A stretch of DNA of 64,000 bases from Burkholderia ubonensis subsp. mesacidophila (GCF_002097715.1 NZ_CP020737.1:1178001-1242000); one strand, 5' to 3'; shown: positions 29,708-40,793, counted from the first letter of the stretch. The notes: generated by a model from the letters alone, not told the origin. Numbers and translations: made by a program.

Positions 29708-30919
29708 ATGCCCCTATCTCAGTTGGAAAGCCGGCTGCGCTATGAATTTCGCAATGCGGAATTGCTGCGCCAGGCTTTGACCCATCGCAGTCACAGTGCC
29801 ACGCACAACGAGCGGCTCGAGTTTCTCGGCGATTCCGTTCTCAATTGCGCGGTGGCCGCCCTTTTGTTCCAGCGTTTCAGCAAGCTGGACGAAGGCGATC
29901 TGTCGCGGGTGCGGGCGAACCTCGTCAAACAGCAGTCGCTGTACGAAATTGCTCAGGCCCTGAATATCTCGGACGGGCTGAGGCTGGGCGAGGGCGAGCT
30001 GCGCAGCGGCGGGTTCCGCCGGCCGTCGATTCTCGCGGACGCGTTCGAAGCCATCATCGGGGCCGTGTTCCTCGATGGCGGCTTCGAAGCCGCCCAAGGG
30101 GTGATCAAGCGGCTCTACATCCCGATTCTCGACCACATCGATCCGCGTACGCTCGGCAAGGACGCGAAGACGCTGCTGCAGGAATACCTGCAGGGGCACA
30201 AGATCGCGCTGCCGACCTACACGGTCGTCGCGACGCATGGTGCGGCGCACAATCAGCAGTTCGAGGTCGAATGCACGGTGCCGAAGCTGGACGTCAAGGT
30301 GTCCGGTTCCGGCGCGAGCCGTCGTGCGGCCGAGCAGGCCGCCGCGAAGAAGGCGCTCGACGAGGTGATGGCGGCCGCGCCGATGCTCGCCGCGAAGCCG
30401 AAACGTTCGAAGAACGCCCGCGCGGCCAAGCACGTCGAGCCGGAAATCGTACCCGGCGTGAAAGGCGTGCAGGAAGCGCTCGACTTGCGCTCGCCCGAGC
30501 GGAAGGAGCGTGCCGCGGCGCGCACCGAAGCGAAGGCCGCGGCGGTTCCGGCCGCCGCGAGCGGCGTGGCGGAGGCGGTCGAGCGTGCGGTGCAGGCGCC
30601 GGTGGCCGCGATTCGCGCCGCGCATGTCGAGCACGGCGCGGACAAGGTCGAGCGGGTGGCGAAGCCGGCGGCCGACAAGCCTGCCGACCGCGCCGATGCC
30701 GCCCCGAAACCCGCCGACAAGGCCGTCGAGCGGACCGATGCCGCGCCGCGTGCAGCCGACAAGCCTGCCGACCGCGCCGACACCGCGCCTCACGCGGCCG
30801 ACAAGGCCGCCGAGCGCGCCACGCTGCGCGTGCGCGACGTGACGCCCGGCCAGGACGCGTCGTCCGGCGAAACGAGCCTCGCCGCTGCGTCGGCGCGCGT
30901 GGCCGATGCCGGTCACTGA
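29708..30919 (+). CDS. rnc: Ribonuclease III with long repetitive C-terminal extension
   Basis: A 403-residue RNase III that cleaves double-stranded RNA in rRNA processing and mRNA decay. The catalytic signature [11 protein letters not shown] is at 35-45, a second acidic site is [16 protein letters not shown] near 110-125, and the double-stranded RNA-binding domain is about 155-225. The usual family length is about 225, so residues 226-403 are an extra low-complexity tail. It ends in about three and a half imperfect 14-15-residue Ala/Asp/Lys/Pro repeats (for example [14 protein letters not shown]). Era lies 60 bp downstream, the usual partner. Confidence 0.95.
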   Translation: MPLSQLESRLRYEFRNAELLRQALTHRSHSATHNERLEFLGDSVLNCAVAALLFQRFSKLDEGDLSRVRANLVKQQSLYEIAQALNISDGLRLGEGELRSGGFRRPSILADAFEAIIGAVFLDGGFEAAQGVIKRLYIPILDHIDPRTLGKDAKTLLQEYLQGHKIALPTYTVVATHGAAHNQQFEVECTVPKLDVKVSGSGASRRAAEQAAAKKALDEVMAAAPMLAAKPKRSKNARAAKHVEPEIVPGVKGVQEALDLRSPERKERAAARTEAKAAAVPAAASGVAEAVERAVQAPVAAIRAAHVEHGADKVERVAKPAADKPADRADAAPKPADKAVERTDAAPRAADKPADRADTAPHAADKAAERATLRVRDVTPGQDASSGETSLAAASARVADAGH

Positions 30920-30979
30920 ATTGCCCATCGATCGTGCCGCGCGCCGCGCGGCCGGTTCCGAACCTGTCTCCCAATCGAT

Positions 30980-31879
30980 ATGAACGCTACCGCTCCCACT
31001 GGTTTCCGCTGCGGCATGATCGCGATCGTGGGCCGTCCGAACGTCGGCAAGTCGACGCTGATGAACGCGCTCGTCGGCCAGAAGATCAGCATCACGTCCC
31101 GCAAGGCGCAGACGACCCGCCACCGCATCACCGGCATCAACACGACCGAAGACGCGCAATTCATCTTCGTCGATACGCCGGGCTTCCAGACCCGCCACAG
31201 CACCGCGCTGAACCGCTCGCTGAACCGCGCGGTCACGTCGACGCTGACGTCGGTCGACGCGATCCTGTTCGTGATCGAAGCGGGCCGCTTCGGGCCGGAC
31301 GACCAGAAGGTGCTCGACCTGATCCCGCCCGGCGTCCCGACGCTCCTGATCGCGAACAAGCTCGACCGCGTGAACGACAAGACGACGCTGTACCCGTTCA
31401 TGCAGCAGGTGAGCGCGCTGCGCGAGTTCACGGAAATCGTGCCGCTGTCGGCGAAGCACGTCGAAGACATCCAGCGCCTGATGCAGACGGTCAAGCCGTA
31501 CCTGCCGGAAGGCGAGCCGATCTACGGCGAGGACGACCTGACGGACCGCAGCTCGCGCTTTCTCGCCGCCGAGATCCTGCGCGAGAAGGTGTTCCGCTGG
31601 ACCGGCGACGAGCTGCCTTACACGAGCACGGTCATCATCGACAAGTTCGAGGAGGAAGGGCGGCTGAAGCGCGTCTTCGCGACGATCCTCGTCGAGCGCG
31701 ATACGCACAAGGCGATGGTGATCGGCAAGAAGGGCGCGAAGCTCAAGCAGATCAGCACCGAGGCGCGGATGGACATGGAAAAGCTGTTCGACGGCCCCGT
31801 CTATCTCGAGACCTTCGTCAAGGTGAAGAGCGGCTGGGCCGACAACGAAGCGGGGCTTCGTGCCTATGGGTACGAATGA
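30980..31879 (+). CDS. era: GTPase Era
   Basis: A 299-residue essential GTPase needed for 30S assembly and 16S rRNA 3'-end maturation. G1 is [10 protein letters not shown]3 DTPGFQ and G4 NKLDRV. The C-terminal KH domain contains [14 protein letters not shown]. recO starts inside its 3' end. Confidence 0.97.
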   Translation: MNATAPTGFRCGMIAIVGRPNVGKSTLMNALVGQKISITSRKAQTTRHRITGINTTEDAQFIFVDTPGFQTRHSTALNRSLNRAVTSTLTSVDAILFVIEAGRFGPDDQKVLDLIPPGVPTLLIANKLDRVNDKTTLYPFMQQVSALREFTEIVPLSAKHVEDIQRLMQTVKPYLPEGEPIYGEDDLTDRSSRFLAAEILREKVFRWTGDELPYTSTVIIDKFEEEGRLKRVFATILVERDTHKAMVIGKKGAKLKQISTEARMDMEKLFDGPVYLETFVKVKSGWADNEAGLRAYGYE

Positions 31880-32705
31880 CGCACTGACGTCGACCGAAGA
31901 CGCGGTAGCGCCCGGCGCGGACGACGCGCCGCCGCCTGCCGCGCCCCCCGCACCGCCGCGCAAGGCACGGCGCGCGACCTCGCGCACGTCCGATTTCCGT
32001 GTCGCCGAGCAGCCGGCGTTCGTGCTGCACAGCTATCCCTATCGTGAAACGAGCCTGATCATCGACGTGCTGACGCGCGATCACGGCCGGCTCGCGCTCG
32101 TCGCGAAAGGCGCGAAGCGCCCGCATTCCGCGCTGCGCGGCGTGCTGCAGACGTTCCAGCCGCTGCTGCTGTCGTGGTCCGGCAAGTCCGAGATGCGCAC
32201 GCTGACGGGCGCGGAGTGGGTCGGCGGGATGCTGCCGCTCGCCGGCGACGCGCTGCTGTGCGGCTTCTACGCGAACGAATTGCTCGTCAAGTTCTGTGCG
32301 CGCGAGGATCCGCAGCCGCCGCTCTTCAATCATTACGTCGTGACGCTCACGCGCCTCGCGCATGGCGAGCCCGCGGTGCAGGTGCTGCGCTCGTTCGAGC
32401 GCGTGCTGCTGCGCGAAACGGGCTATGCGATGGCGCTGAACCGCACGGTCGCGCGTCGCGCGGTCGAGGCCGACCGCCTGTACGTGTTCGATCCCGAGCG
32501 CGGCGTGCGCGGCGCGGACGACGACGTGCCGTCGCACTGGCCGGTGGTTTCCGGACAGACGTTGCTCGACATGGAGCAGGACGATTACCATCGAGTCCAG
32601 ACCGTCGCGCAAAGCAAGACGCTGATGCGCTTCCTGCTGAACACCTATCTCGGCGGCACGCCGCTCGCGACGCGCCAGATCCTGATCGACCTGCAAAATC
32701 TATGA
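31866..32705 (+). CDS. recO: DNA repair protein RecO
   Basis: A 279-residue recombination mediator of the RecFOR pathway. After a Pro/Ala/Arg-rich N-terminal extension of about 45 residues, an OB-fold begins at [21 protein letters not shown], followed by the helical RecO domain. The start ATG 31866 overlaps era by 14 bp; GTG 31860 is also possible. The N-terminal extension is unusual compared with E. coli RecO. Its stop overlaps pdxJ (ATGA). Confidence 0.92.
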   Translation: MGTNDALTSTEDAVAPGADDAPPPAAPPAPPRKARRATSRTSDFRVAEQPAFVLHSYPYRETSLIIDVLTRDHGRLALVAKGAKRPHSALRGVLQTFQPLLLSWSGKSEMRTLTGAEWVGGMLPLAGDALLCGFYANELLVKFCAREDPQPPLFNHYVVTLTRLAHGEPAVQVLRSFERVLLRETGYAMALNRTVARRAVEADRLYVFDPERGVRGADDDVPSHWPVVSGQTLLDMEQDDYHRVQTVAQSKTLMRFLLNTYLGGTPLATRQILIDLQNL

Positions 32706-33475
32706 GCTTCTTCCTGACTTCGCCCACCGCCATCGATCTCGGCGTCAACATCGACCACGTCGCGACGCTGCGCAATGCGCGCGGCACGACCTATCCCGAT
32801 CCGATCCGCGCGGCGCTCGCCGCCGAAGAGGCAGGCGCCGACGCGATCACGCTGCATCTGCGCGAGGACCGCCGGCACATCGTCGACGCGGACGTGCGCA
32901 AGCTGCGCCCGCTCCTGAAGACGCGCATGAACCTCGAGTGCGCGGTGACGGCCGAGATGCTCGACATCGCGTGCGAGGTCAAGCCGCACGACGCGTGCCT
33001 CGTGCCGGAAAAGCGCGAGGAGCTGACGACCGAAGGCGGTCTCGACGTCGCGGGCCGCTTCGAGGCCGTGCGCGCCGCATGCAAGCAGCTTGCCGACGCC
33101 GGCGTGCGCGTGTCGCTGTTCATCGATCCGGACGAGACGCAGATCCGCGCCGCGCACGAAGCGGGCGCGCCGGTGATCGAACTGCACACGGGCCGCTATG
33201 CCGACGCGCACGACGCGGCCGAGCAGCAGCGCGAATACGAGCGGATCGTCGCGGGCGTGCAGGCGGGCGCGCAGCTCGGCCTGAAGGTCAACGCGGGGCA
33301 CGGCCTGCATTACACGAACGTGCAGCAGATCGCCGCGATCGACGGCATCGTCGAGCTGAACATCGGCCACGCGATCGTCGCGCATGCGATCTTCGCGGGC
33401 TGGGACAACGCGGTGCGCGAGATGAAGGCGATCATGGTCGCGGCGCGCGTCGCGGCGCTGCACGGCGCACGCTGA
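32702..33475 (+). CDS. pdxJ: Pyridoxine 5'-phosphate synthase
   Basis: A 257-residue TIM-barrel enzyme that condenses 1-deoxyxylulose 5-phosphate and 3-amino-2-oxopropyl phosphate into pyridoxine 5'-phosphate. Signatures are [17 protein letters not shown] near the N terminus, [11 protein letters not shown], and [10 protein letters not shown] with [10 protein letters not shown] near the end. Start ATG 32702 overlaps the recO stop. Confidence 0.96.
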   Translation: MSFFLTSPTAIDLGVNIDHVATLRNARGTTYPDPIRAALAAEEAGADAITLHLREDRRHIVDADVRKLRPLLKTRMNLECAVTAEMLDIACEVKPHDACLVPEKREELTTEGGLDVAGRFEAVRAACKQLADAGVRVSLFIDPDETQIRAAHEAGAPVIELHTGRYADAHDAAEQQREYERIVAGVQAGAQLGLKVNAGHGLHYTNVQQIAAIDGIVELNIGHAIVAHAIFAGWDNAVREMKAIMVAARVAALHGAR

Positions 33476-33483
33476 CGATGAAC

Positions 33484-33553
33484 TGCCCCCACGCTCGCTT
33501 CGTTCGCTGCCCCCCGAGGGGGCCGTCAGCACCCTTGGGGCGGCCCGGCGGGT
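33484..33553. repeat. REP-like GC-rich palindromic element between pdxJ and acpS
   Basis: A non-coding stretch with CCCCC-CGA-GGGGG and a second hairpin-forming part (CACCCTTGGGGCGGC), flanked by CGCTCGCTTCGTTCGCTG. I recall closely similar sequences being scattered through intergenic regions of Burkholderia and relatives, so I call it a dispersed repeat; copy number cannot be checked here. It interrupts an otherwise tightly packed operon. Confidence 0.6.
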
Positions 33554-33559
33554 ACTGAC

Positions 33560-34009
33560 ATGGCGATCTACGGCATCGGCACCGACATCGTCCAGGTGAG
33601 CCGGATCGCGGCGGTGCTCGAGCGCACCGGCGGCCGGTTCGCCGAGAAAGTGCTCGGGCCTGACGAGCTGCGCGTGTTCCACGCGCGCCGCGCACGCTCC
33701 GAGGCGCGCGGCATCGCGTTTCTCGCGACGCGCTTTTCCGCGAAGGAAGCGTTCTCGAAGGCGATCGGGCTCGGGATGCACTGGCCGATGACGTGGCGCG
33801 CGCTGCAGACCCTCAATCAACCGAGCGGCGAGCCGTATGTCGTCGCGTCCGGCGAGCTGGCCGACTGGCTTGCGGCGCGCGGCATCACCGCCCGCGTGAC
33901 GGTCAGCGACGAGCGCGACTACGCGGTGTCGTTCGTGATCGCCGAGACCGGCATGCGGGCAGCCGACTTGCCCGCGGCGACCCCGCCGGTTCCACGATCT
34001 TCTTCCTGA
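33560..34009 (+). CDS. acpS: Holo-[acyl-carrier-protein] synthase
   Basis: A 149-residue phosphopantetheinyl transferase that converts apo-ACP to holo-ACP. The metal-binding motif [12 protein letters not shown] is at 5-16, and the second signature [15 protein letters not shown] is near 56-70. The C-terminal 20 residues exceed the family norm. Its substrate ACP is encoded at 20.4 kb. Confidence 0.95.
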   Translation: MAIYGIGTDIVQVSRIAAVLERTGGRFAEKVLGPDELRVFHARRARSEARGIAFLATRFSAKEAFSKAIGLGMHWPMTWRALQTLNQPSGEPYVVASGELADWLAARGITARVTVSDERDYAVSFVIAETGMRAADLPAATPPVPRSSS

Positions 34010-34024
34010 CGGATTCCCGATTCG

Positions 34025-35053
34025 ATGAAAACGACTCCCGGCCCGGTCATGCTCGACGTCGTCGGCACGGCCCTGACGCGCGACGATGCGCGCCGTCTCG
34101 CGCATCCGAACACCGGCGGCGTGATCCTGTTCGCGCGGCACTTCCAGAATCGTGCGCAGCTGACCGCGCTGACCGATGCAATTCGCGCGATCCGCGAGGA
34201 CGTGCTGATTGCCGTCGATCACGAGGGCGGCCGCGTGCAGCGCTTTCGCACCGACGGCTTCACGGTGCTGCCCGCAATGCGCCGCCTCGGCGAGCTGTGG
34301 GACCAGGACGTGCTGCGGGCGACGAAGGTCGCGACCGCGGTCGGCTACATCCTCGCCGCGGAGCTGCGCGCGTGCGGAATCGACATGAGCTTCACGCCCG
34401 TGCTCGACCTCGACTACGGCCACTCGAAGGTGATCGGCGATCGCGCGTTCCATCGCGACCCGCGCGTCGTGACGATGCTCGCGAAGAGCGTGAACCACGG
34501 GCTCTCGCTCGCGGGGATGGCGAACTGCGGCAAGCATTTCCCCGGGCACGGTTTTGCGGAAGCCGATTCGCACGTCGCGCTGCCCACCGACGACCGGCCG
34601 CTCGACACGATCCTCAAGCAGGACGTCGCGCCTTACGACTGGCTCGGCCTGTCGCTGGCGGCGGTGATTCCGGCGCACGTGATCTATACGCAGGTCGACG
34701 CGCGGCCGGCCGGCTTCTCGCGGGTCTGGCTGCAGGACATCCTGCGCGGCCGGCTCGGCTTCACCGGCGCGATCTTCAGCGACGACCTGTCGATGGAGGC
34801 CGCGCGCGAGGGCGGCACGCTGACGCAGGCGGCCGAAGCCGCGCTCGCGGCCGGGTGCGACATGGTGCTCGTCTGCAACCAGCCGGAGGCGGCCGAAACC
34901 GTGCTGAACGGCTTGAAGGCGCAGCCGTCGGCGGACTCGGTGCGACGCCTCAAGCGGATGCGCGCGCGCGGCAAGCCGGCCAGGTGGGACAAGCTGATCG
35001 CGCAGCCCGAGTATCTGGGTGCGCAGGCGCTGCTGCGCGACGCGTTCGCGTAA
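34025..35053 (+). CDS. nagZ: Beta-N-acetylhexosaminidase NagZ
   Basis: A 342-residue cytosolic GH3 glucosaminidase that removes GlcNAc from recycled anhydromuropeptides, producing the AmpR-active signal in beta-lactamase-inducible bacteria. The substrate site includes DHEGGRVQRF, the loop histidine lies in KHFPGHG, and the nucleophile Asp in FSDDLSME. It follows acpS by 15 bp. Confidence 0.95.
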   Translation: MKTTPGPVMLDVVGTALTRDDARRLAHPNTGGVILFARHFQNRAQLTALTDAIRAIREDVLIAVDHEGGRVQRFRTDGFTVLPAMRRLGELWDQDVLRATKVATAVGYILAAELRACGIDMSFTPVLDLDYGHSKVIGDRAFHRDPRVVTMLAKSVNHGLSLAGMANCGKHFPGHGFAEADSHVALPTDDRPLDTILKQDVAPYDWLGLSLAAVIPAHVIYTQVDARPAGFSRVWLQDILRGRLGFTGAIFSDDLSMEAAREGGTLTQAAEAALAAGCDMVLVCNQPEAAETVLNGLKAQPSADSVRRLKRMRARGKPARWDKLIAQPEYLGAQALLRDAFA

Positions 35054-35068
35054 GCGCGAGAAACGAAA

Positions 35069-35092
35069 AAGCCGCGCAACGCGCGCGGCTTC
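35069..35092 (-). terminator. Terminator for the minus-strand response-regulator gene
   Basis: AAGCCGCGC/GCGCGGCTT stem; on the minus strand it is followed by a T-rich tract, whereas the plus strand has almost no Ts. Confidence 0.65.
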
Positions 35093-35117
35093 AGGATGCC
35101 GGTCAGGCTGACCGGAG

Positions 35118-35153
35118 CAGCCCGATCGGCAGACGCCGATTCGGGCTGTTTCA
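35118..35153 (+). terminator. Terminator of nagZ
   Basis: A long stem made of CAGCCCG plus ATCGGC, with the complementary GCCGAT and CGGGCTG and one bulged T, is followed by TTTC. It lies 65 bp after nagZ. Confidence 0.6.
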
Positions 35154-35164
35154 TGTGCGGCGGC

Positions 35165-36550
35165 TCAGTTCACCTTCATCCGCTGCAGCTTGTTGTACAG
35201 CGTCTTCGGGCTGATACCGAGCAGCGTCGCCGCGCGATGGCGCGTGCCGCCGACCGCATCGAGCGTCGCGCGGATCAGCAGGTCCTCGACGTCCGACAGC
35301 GGCGTGCCGACCTTGATCTGCACGCTGCTGCCGTTCAGCGCGGCGCCCGCCGAGAAGCTCGCTTCGCCGGCGCGCAGCGTGTCGATGAAGTCGCCGGACG
35401 CGTCGTACGCGAAGCGCACGCGCTCCTGCAGCTCGCGCACGTTGCCCGGCCACTCGTAGGACAGGCATTCGCGCACGAAACCCGGTGCGGCGCGCTTGTC
35501 GGTCGTGCTGCGGCCGGTCGCGCGCGCTTCGCGGTTCAGTTCGTCGATCAGCGCATCGGCGATCGACAGCGCATCGCCGTCGCGTTCGCGCAGCGGCGGC
35601 ATCGTGATCGACGCCGCGTCGAGGCGCAGCCACAGATCTTCACGCAGCGTGCCGCTCGCGACCGCTTCGCGCGCCGGGCGGCGCGTGGCGGCGATCAGCC
35701 GGAAGTCGCTCGCGACCGGGCTCGTGCCGCCGATGCGCATGAAGTTCTGCGAGTCGAGCGCCTGCAGCAGCGCTTCCTGCAGCACGAGCGGCAGCGCGGT
35801 GATCTCGTCGAGGAACAGCGTGCCGCCGCTCGCCTGCTCGAACAGGCCGGACTCGCGCCGCTCGGCGCCGTCGTATGCGCCGCGCTCGTGGCCGAACAGC
35901 ACGCTGTCGAGCGCCGCGCCGTGGTGCTCGACCTGCGCGAGCGTGCGGCAGTCGAACGCGACGAACGGCCCCTTGCGGCGGCGGCTCAGGTCATGCAGCG
36001 TGCGCGCGGCCAGCTTCTTGCCGGTGCCGGCCTCGCCCGAGAACAGCACGGCCGTTTCGGTGCGCGCGTTGTGCTCGATCATGTCGCACACGTGCTGCAT
36101 GGCTTCGCTGCGGCCGACCAGCGCGCCGAAGCGGCCGAGGTGCCGCAGCGACGCGCGCAGCGACTGCACTTCGTCGATCAGTTCGTAGGGCCGGGGAATG
36201 CGCGCGAGCAGGCTGCGCAGGCGCGGAATGTTGATCGGCTTGAGGAGGTAGTCCCAGATTCCGTGGCGCAGGCCTTCGATCGCGCTTTCGACCGTCGCGT
36301 TGCCGGTCAGCACGATGACCGGCAGCGAGCCGTTCGGCTGCTGCTGCGGCAGGTGCTGAAGCAGGTCGAACCCGCTGCCGTCCGGCAGGTTCAGGTCGAC
36401 GAGGACGACATCGGGGATCGAGCGGCCGAGCGCGGTGCGCGCTTCGGCGAGCGACGTGGCCGTGTCGACCGAGAAGCCGTCCGCAGCGAGGAGCGCGGTG
36501 AGGCCGGACAGACTGTTGGGATCGTCTTCGACAATCAGGGCGTGTGGCAT
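35165..36550 (-). CDS. NtrC-family response regulator with altered sigma-54 contact loop
   Basis: A 461-residue protein with a receiver domain (phospho-acceptor Asp in [11 protein letters not shown]), an AAA+ domain (Walker [11 protein letters not shown], Walker [10 protein letters not shown], sensor region RLIAATRR) and a Fis-type helix-turn-helix ([18 protein letters not shown]). The sigma-54-binding GAFTGA loop reads GAYDGA, with the key Thr replaced by Asp, so classical sigma-54 activation may be lost or changed. No histidine kinase is adjacent. The start ATG is at 36550 ([10 protein letters not shown]). Target genes are unknown. Confidence 0.88.
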   Translation of the reverse strand: MPHALIVEDDPNSLSGLTALLAADGFSVDTATSLAEARTALGRSIPDVVLVDLNLPDGSGFDLLQHLPQQQPNGSLPVIVLTGNATVESAIEGLRHGIWDYLLKPINIPRLRSLLARIPRPYELIDEVQSLRASLRHLGRFGALVGRSEAMQHVCDMIEHNARTETAVLFSGEAGTGKKLAARTLHDLSRRRKGPFVAFDCRTLAQVEHHGAALDSVLFGHERGAYDGAERRESGLFEQASGGTLFLDEITALPLVLQEALLQALDSQNFMRIGGTSPVASDFRLIAATRRPAREAVASGTLREDLWLRLDAASITMPPLRERDGDALSIADALIDELNREARATGRSTTDKRAAPGFVRECLSYEWPGNVRELQERVRFAYDASGDFIDTLRAGEASFSAGAALNGSSVQIKVGTPLSDVEDLLIRATLDAVGGTRHRAATLLGISPKTLYNKLQRMKVN

Positions 36551-36767
36551 GGTGGACGCGTGTCGTGTCAAGAGAGGCGGGCCATCGGCCAAAAATCCGC
36601 AGCCGCATTTCGAGATTAAAAACTGATTTTATGCCCCGGCGAACGCGTAACGAAGATTATTTCTCCATCGCTATAAAACAGTTACCGATGATACAAATTG
36701 AATATCTTTATGCGTCGCTTTTGTGGTGCATTCCGGTGTCGGGCAGGGGCGTGCCGTTGGCGCCGAC

Positions 36768-36795
36768 AAAACAAAAGCGCCCCGAAGGGCGCTTT
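36768..36795 (-). terminator. Terminator of efp
   Basis: The AAAGCGCCC/GGGCGCTTT stem (9 bp, CGAA loop) is followed on the minus strand by a T-rich run. It is 26 bp beyond the efp stop. The 36605-36720 region beyond it is clearly AT-rich relative to its surroundings and holds no recognisable gene. Confidence 0.8.
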
Positions 36796-36820
36796 GTTCG
36801 ATGCGGATACCGCCCGGCGA

Positions 36821-37378
36821 TTACGCGCGGCTGCGGTATTCGTGCGTACGCGTGTCGATTTCGATCTTGTCGCCGGTGTTGCAGAACAGCGGAACCTGCA
36901 GTTCGAAACCGGTTGCGAGCTTCGCGTTCTTCAGCACCTTGCCCGACGACGTGTCGCCCTTGACGGCCGGCTCGGTGTAGGTGATTTCGCGCACGAGGAT
37001 CGTCGGCAGTTCGACCGAGATCGCCTTCTCGTTGTAGAACACGACTTCGCAAGCCATGCCGTCTTCGAGGTAGTGGAGCGCGTCGCCCATCATTTCCGCT
37101 TCGACTTCGAACTGGTTGTAGTCGGCGTCCATGAACACGTACATCGGGTCGGCGAAGTACGAGTACGTCACTTCCTTGCGGTCGAGCACGACGACGTCGA
37201 ACTTGTCGTCGGCCTTGTAGACCGACTCCTGGCCTGCGTTGGTCAGCAGGTTCTTCATCTTCATCTTGACGACGGCGGCGTTACGGCCCGACTTGTTGTA
37301 TTCCGTTTTCGCGATGACCCAAGCGTCGCTGCCGATCTGCACGACGTTGCCTACGCGGAGTTCCTGTGCGGTTTTCAT
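36821..37378 (-). CDS. efp: Elongation factor P (arginine-type, EarP substrate)
   Basis: A 185-residue EF-P that relieves ribosome stalling at polyproline. The tip of domain I reads [11 protein letters not shown], placing Arg32 where E. coli has modified Lys34. This is the arginine-type EF-P that is activated by rhamnosylation. The modifying enzyme gene earP lies 130 bp upstream on the same strand, which supports that assignment. The terminator is adjacent. Confidence 0.97.
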   Translation of the reverse strand: MKTAQELRVGNVVQIGSDAWVIAKTEYNKSGRNAAVVKMKMKNLLTNAGQESVYKADDKFDVVVLDRKEVTYSYFADPMYVFMDADYNQFEVEAEMMGDALHYLEDGMACEVVFYNEKAISVELPTILVREITYTEPAVKGDTSSGKVLKNAKLATGFELQVPLFCNTGDKIEIDTRTHEYRSRA

Positions 37379-37508
37379 AAAAAAACTGTCCTGATCAAAT
37401 CAAATAAATAGGTGCCTGAGCGTTGCGCAACGGCTGACGGCGCAAGCAGGTGCGTTCCGGGCGGGCGCCAAAAGCAAGCGCTTGCGTGGTCAGCCGTCGG
37501 ATAACCGC

Positions 37509-38702
37509 TTATTTTAACTGAGATTTTGCATATTCGGCCAGCTTTCCGGCGAGATCGCCGACGGCCGCCAGCGCGTCGGCCCAGTGGTCCGCATTCGCCT
37601 GCAGCGCCGCGCGATGCTGCCAGAAATCGGCCCAGTCGGGCGTGCCCGCGCCGTTCCAGGCGTGCCAGAAGCGGGCGAGCGCGTCGCGCGGCGCGTCGGC
37701 GAGGCCGGCGCCGACATGCGCGAGCGCGGCGTCGAGCTTCGGCAGGTGCGCGTCGTCGGCCTGCGGATAGATGTGCCACACGAACGGCTTGCGCGCCCAT
37801 TGCGCGCGGACGAACGAATCCTCGCCGCGCACGAGGTTCAGGTCGCCGACCCACAGCAGCGGATCGTAGTCCGACTGCGGGACGAATGCGAGCCCGTACG
37901 CGGCGAGATTGCCGCGGCTCGCCCGAGCGCCGGCGCCGAACGACTCGACCCCGAAAAAACGCGCGACGGCGGGCGATACGCGCCCCTCCGGCACGAGCGC
38001 GACGACCGGCGACGGGCTGTCGCGCCACTGCGCGAGGAGCGCGTCGACGGCCGGGTTCTCGTACGCGAACAGGCTGATGACCGTCGTGCCCGGCGCGGGC
38101 GGCGCGTCGCCCGTCGCGCGCCGCCACCAGGCGGCACGCGCGTGCGTGTCGGCGTCGAAGGCCGCGCGGCGCGCGTCGAGGTCGCGTTCCTTCAGCACGC
38201 CGCCGGTGCCGGCCGACAGGCCGGGGAAGAAGAACGTCTTGACGAGCGGGTAGCGCGGATGCGGCGACGGCCGCAGATGGAAGTCGGCGACCCAGTCCTC
38301 GGCGCTCAGGTATTCGAGGTTGATCCACACGGGCCGGCGCTCGCGGCGCGCCATCGCCGCGAGATACGGGGCCGGCAACTCGCACGCGAACGCCTCGATC
38401 ACGACGTCGGCGATCTCGATCGCGTCGCCGACCTCGGCGTGCCAGTGTTCTATCACGACCCCGTCGGCGGTCTGCCGCAGCGCGTCGGGCTCGACGCCGG
38501 GCAAGAGGCGCGCGAACGTGCGCAGGTCGTCGACGATGAGCCGCACCTGCCAGCCGTGCTCGTGCGCGAGCTGGCGCGCGAGGCGCCAGCACACGCCGAT
38601 GTCGCCGAAGTTGTCGACGACGGTGCAGAAGATGTCGCAGGCGACGGTTTCGTCCGGCGCGCGCGGCGTCGGGTCGTGGGGGCGGGGGGCGGTGCGTGGC
38701 AT
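37509..38702 (-). CDS. earP: EF-P arginine rhamnosyltransferase EarP
   Basis: A 397-residue inverting glycosyltransferase (GT-B fold) that transfers rhamnose from dTDP-rhamnose to Arg32 of EF-P. The N-terminal [20 protein letters not shown] contains the conserved catalytic-site Asp of the family, and [18 protein letters not shown] is another family block. It is upstream of its substrate gene efp in the same direction and divergent from uvrC. dTDP-rhamnose synthesis genes are not in the window. The first 20 residues are Pro/Arg-rich, so the true start may be slightly downstream. Confidence 0.94.
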   Translation of the reverse strand: MPRTAPRPHDPTPRAPDETVACDIFCTVVDNFGDIGVCWRLARQLAHEHGWQVRLIVDDLRTFARLLPGVEPDALRQTADGVVIEHWHAEVGDAIEIADVVIEAFACELPAPYLAAMARRERRPVWINLEYLSAEDWVADFHLRPSPHPRYPLVKTFFFPGLSAGTGGVLKERDLDARRAAFDADTHARAAWWRRATGDAPPAPGTTVISLFAYENPAVDALLAQWRDSPSPVVALVPEGRVSPAVARFFGVESFGAGARASRGNLAAYGLAFVPQSDYDPLLWVGDLNLVRGEDSFVRAQWARKPFVWHIYPQADDAHLPKLDAALAHVGAGLADAPRDALARFWHAWNGAGTPDWADFWQHRAALQANADHWADALAAVGDLAGKLAEYAKSQLK

Positions 38703-38780
38703 CGAAGCGGGCAGGTGGAATGCTCTAAACTGGCGATTCTAATAGACCCGTTCGCGCGCCTCGCGGCGCCCGGATCACGC

Positions 38781-40793
38781 ATGACATCCCCAGAAGCCCC
38801 CGAAGCCCCGTTCGAACCGAAGAAGATCCTCGCGCAGCTGCCGCACCTGCCCGGCGTCTACCGCTATTACGACGCGGCCGGCGCGGTGCTCTACGTCGGC
38901 AAGGCGCGCGACCTGAAGAAGCGCGTGTCGAGCTATTTCACGAAGACGCAGCTGTCGCCGCGCATCGCGATGATGGTCACGCGCATCGCGCGCGTCGAGA
39001 CGACCGTCACGCGCTCGGAGGCCGAAGCGCTGCTGCTAGAGAACAACCTGATCAAGGCGCTTGCGCCGCGCTACAACATCCTGTTTCGCGACGACAAGTC
39101 GTATCCGTACCTGAAGCTGACCGCGCACCGCTTTCCGCGGATGGCGTATTACCGCGGCGCGGTCGACAAGCAGAACCAGTATTTCGGGCCGTTCCCGAGC
39201 GCGTGGGCCGTGCGCGAGAGCATCCAGATCCTGCAGCGCGTGTTCCAGCTGCGCACCTGCGAGGATTCGGTGTTCAACAACCGCACGCGGCCGTGCCTGC
39301 TGCACCAGATCGGGCGCTGCACCGCGCCGTGCGTCGGCGCGATCTCCGATGAGGACTATGCGCGCGACGTGTCGAACGCCGCGCGCTTCCTGCTCGGCCG
39401 GCAGTCCGAAGTGATGAAGGAGCTCGAACAGAAGATGCACGGGTTCGCGGCGGAGCTGAAGTTCGAGCAGGCGGCGGCCGTGCGCAACCAGATGAGCTCG
39501 CTTGCGACCGTGCTGCATCAGCAGGCGATCGAGGTCGGCAGCGATAGCGACGTCGACATCCTCGCGGTGGTCGCGCAGGGCGGGCGCGTGTGCGTGAACC
39601 TCGCGATGGTGCGCGGCGGCCGGCATCTCGGCGACAAGGCGTATTTCCCGACGCACGTCGAGAGCGCGCTGACGCTTGCGGAAGGCGGGCTCGAGGTCGA
39701 GGCCGAGCCGGCGGTCGAGGCGTTGCCCGACCAGCCGGAGGAAGACGCAGCCGGCGCGCGCCATGCGCAGGCGTCGGTCGAGGCCGAGGTGCTCGACGCG
39801 TTCATCGCGCAGCATTACCTCGGCAACCGCGTGCCGCCGGTGCTCGTCGTGAGCCATGCGCCCGCGAGCCGCGACCTGCTCGACCTGCTGTCCGAGCAGG
39901 CCGGCCACAAGGTGGCCCTGGTGCGGCAGCCGCAGGGCCAGCGGCGCGCGTGGCTGTCGATGGCCGAGCAGAACGCGGGCCTCGCGCTCGCACGGCTGCT
40001 GTCCGAGCAGGGCTCGCAGCAGGCGCGCACGCGCGCGCTTGCCGACACGCTCAGCTTCGAGAACGACGACCTCGCGCATCTGCGGATCGAGTGCTTCGAC
40101 ATCAGCCACACGATGGGCGAGGCGACGCAGGCATCGTGCGTCGTCTATCACCACCACAAGATGCAGTCCGGCGAATACCGCCGCTACAACATCACCGGCA
40201 TCACGCCCGGCGACGATTACGCGGCGATGCGGCAGGTGCTGACGCGCCGCTACGAGAAGATGGTCGAGCAGGCGGCGCAGGCGGCGGCGGTCGACGACGC
40301 GGCCGGCATCGACGGCGAGACGACGCGCCAGGCCGAGGCCGCGAGCCTGTTGCCGAACATCGTGCTGATCGACGGCGGCAAGGGGCAGGTCGAGATCGCG
40401 CGGCAGGTGTTCACCGAGCTGGGCCTCGACACGTCGATGCTGGTCGGCGTCGCGAAGGGCGAGGGGCGCAAGGTCGGGCTCGAGACGCTCGTGTTCGCCG
40501 ACGGCCGCGCGCCGCTCGAGCTCGGCAAGGAGAGCGCCGCGCTGATGCTCGTCGCGCAGATCCGCGACGAGGCGCACCGGTTTGCGATCACCGGAATGCG
40601 CGCGAAGCGGGCGAAGGCCCGCCAGACGTCGCGGCTCGAGGAGCTCGAAGGGGTCGGCGCGAAACGCCGGCAGCGGCTGCTCGCCCGCTTCGGCGGGCTG
40701 CGCGGCGTCGTCGCGGCGAGCGTGGACGAACTCGCGAGCGTCGAGGGCATCTCGCGCGCGCTCGCCGAGCAGATCTACAGGCAACTGCACTGA
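38781..40793 (+). CDS. uvrC: Excinuclease ABC subunit C
   Basis: A 670-residue UvrC that makes both incisions in nucleotide excision repair. The N-terminal GIY-YIG nuclease starts near [20 protein letters not shown]. The UVR motif [20 protein letters not shown] is near 215-235, the RNase H-like C-terminal nuclease contains [11 protein letters not shown] and LIDGGKGQ, and two helix-hairpin-helix motifs close the protein. An Ala/Glu-rich insert is present at about 300-340. The start ATG is 38781. Confidence 0.97.
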   Translation: MTSPEAPEAPFEPKKILAQLPHLPGVYRYYDAAGAVLYVGKARDLKKRVSSYFTKTQLSPRIAMMVTRIARVETTVTRSEAEALLLENNLIKALAPRYNILFRDDKSYPYLKLTAHRFPRMAYYRGAVDKQNQYFGPFPSAWAVRESIQILQRVFQLRTCEDSVFNNRTRPCLLHQIGRCTAPCVGAISDEDYARDVSNAARFLLGRQSEVMKELEQKMHGFAAELKFEQAAAVRNQMSSLATVLHQQAIEVGSDSDVDILAVVAQGGRVCVNLAMVRGGRHLGDKAYFPTHVESALTLAEGGLEVEAEPAVEALPDQPEEDAAGARHAQASVEAEVLDAFIAQHYLGNRVPPVLVVSHAPASRDLLDLLSEQAGHKVALVRQPQGQRRAWLSMAEQNAGLALARLLSEQGSQQARTRALADTLSFENDDLAHLRIECFDISHTMGEATQASCVVYHHHKMQSGEYRRYNITGITPGDDYAAMRQVLTRRYEKMVEQAAQAAAVDDAAGIDGETTRQAEAASLLPNIVLIDGGKGQVEIARQVFTELGLDTSMLVGVAKGEGRKVGLETLVFADGRAPLELGKESAALMLVAQIRDEAHRFAITGMRAKRAKARQTSRLEELEGVGAKRRQRLLARFGGLRGVVAASVDELASVEGISRALAEQIYRQLH

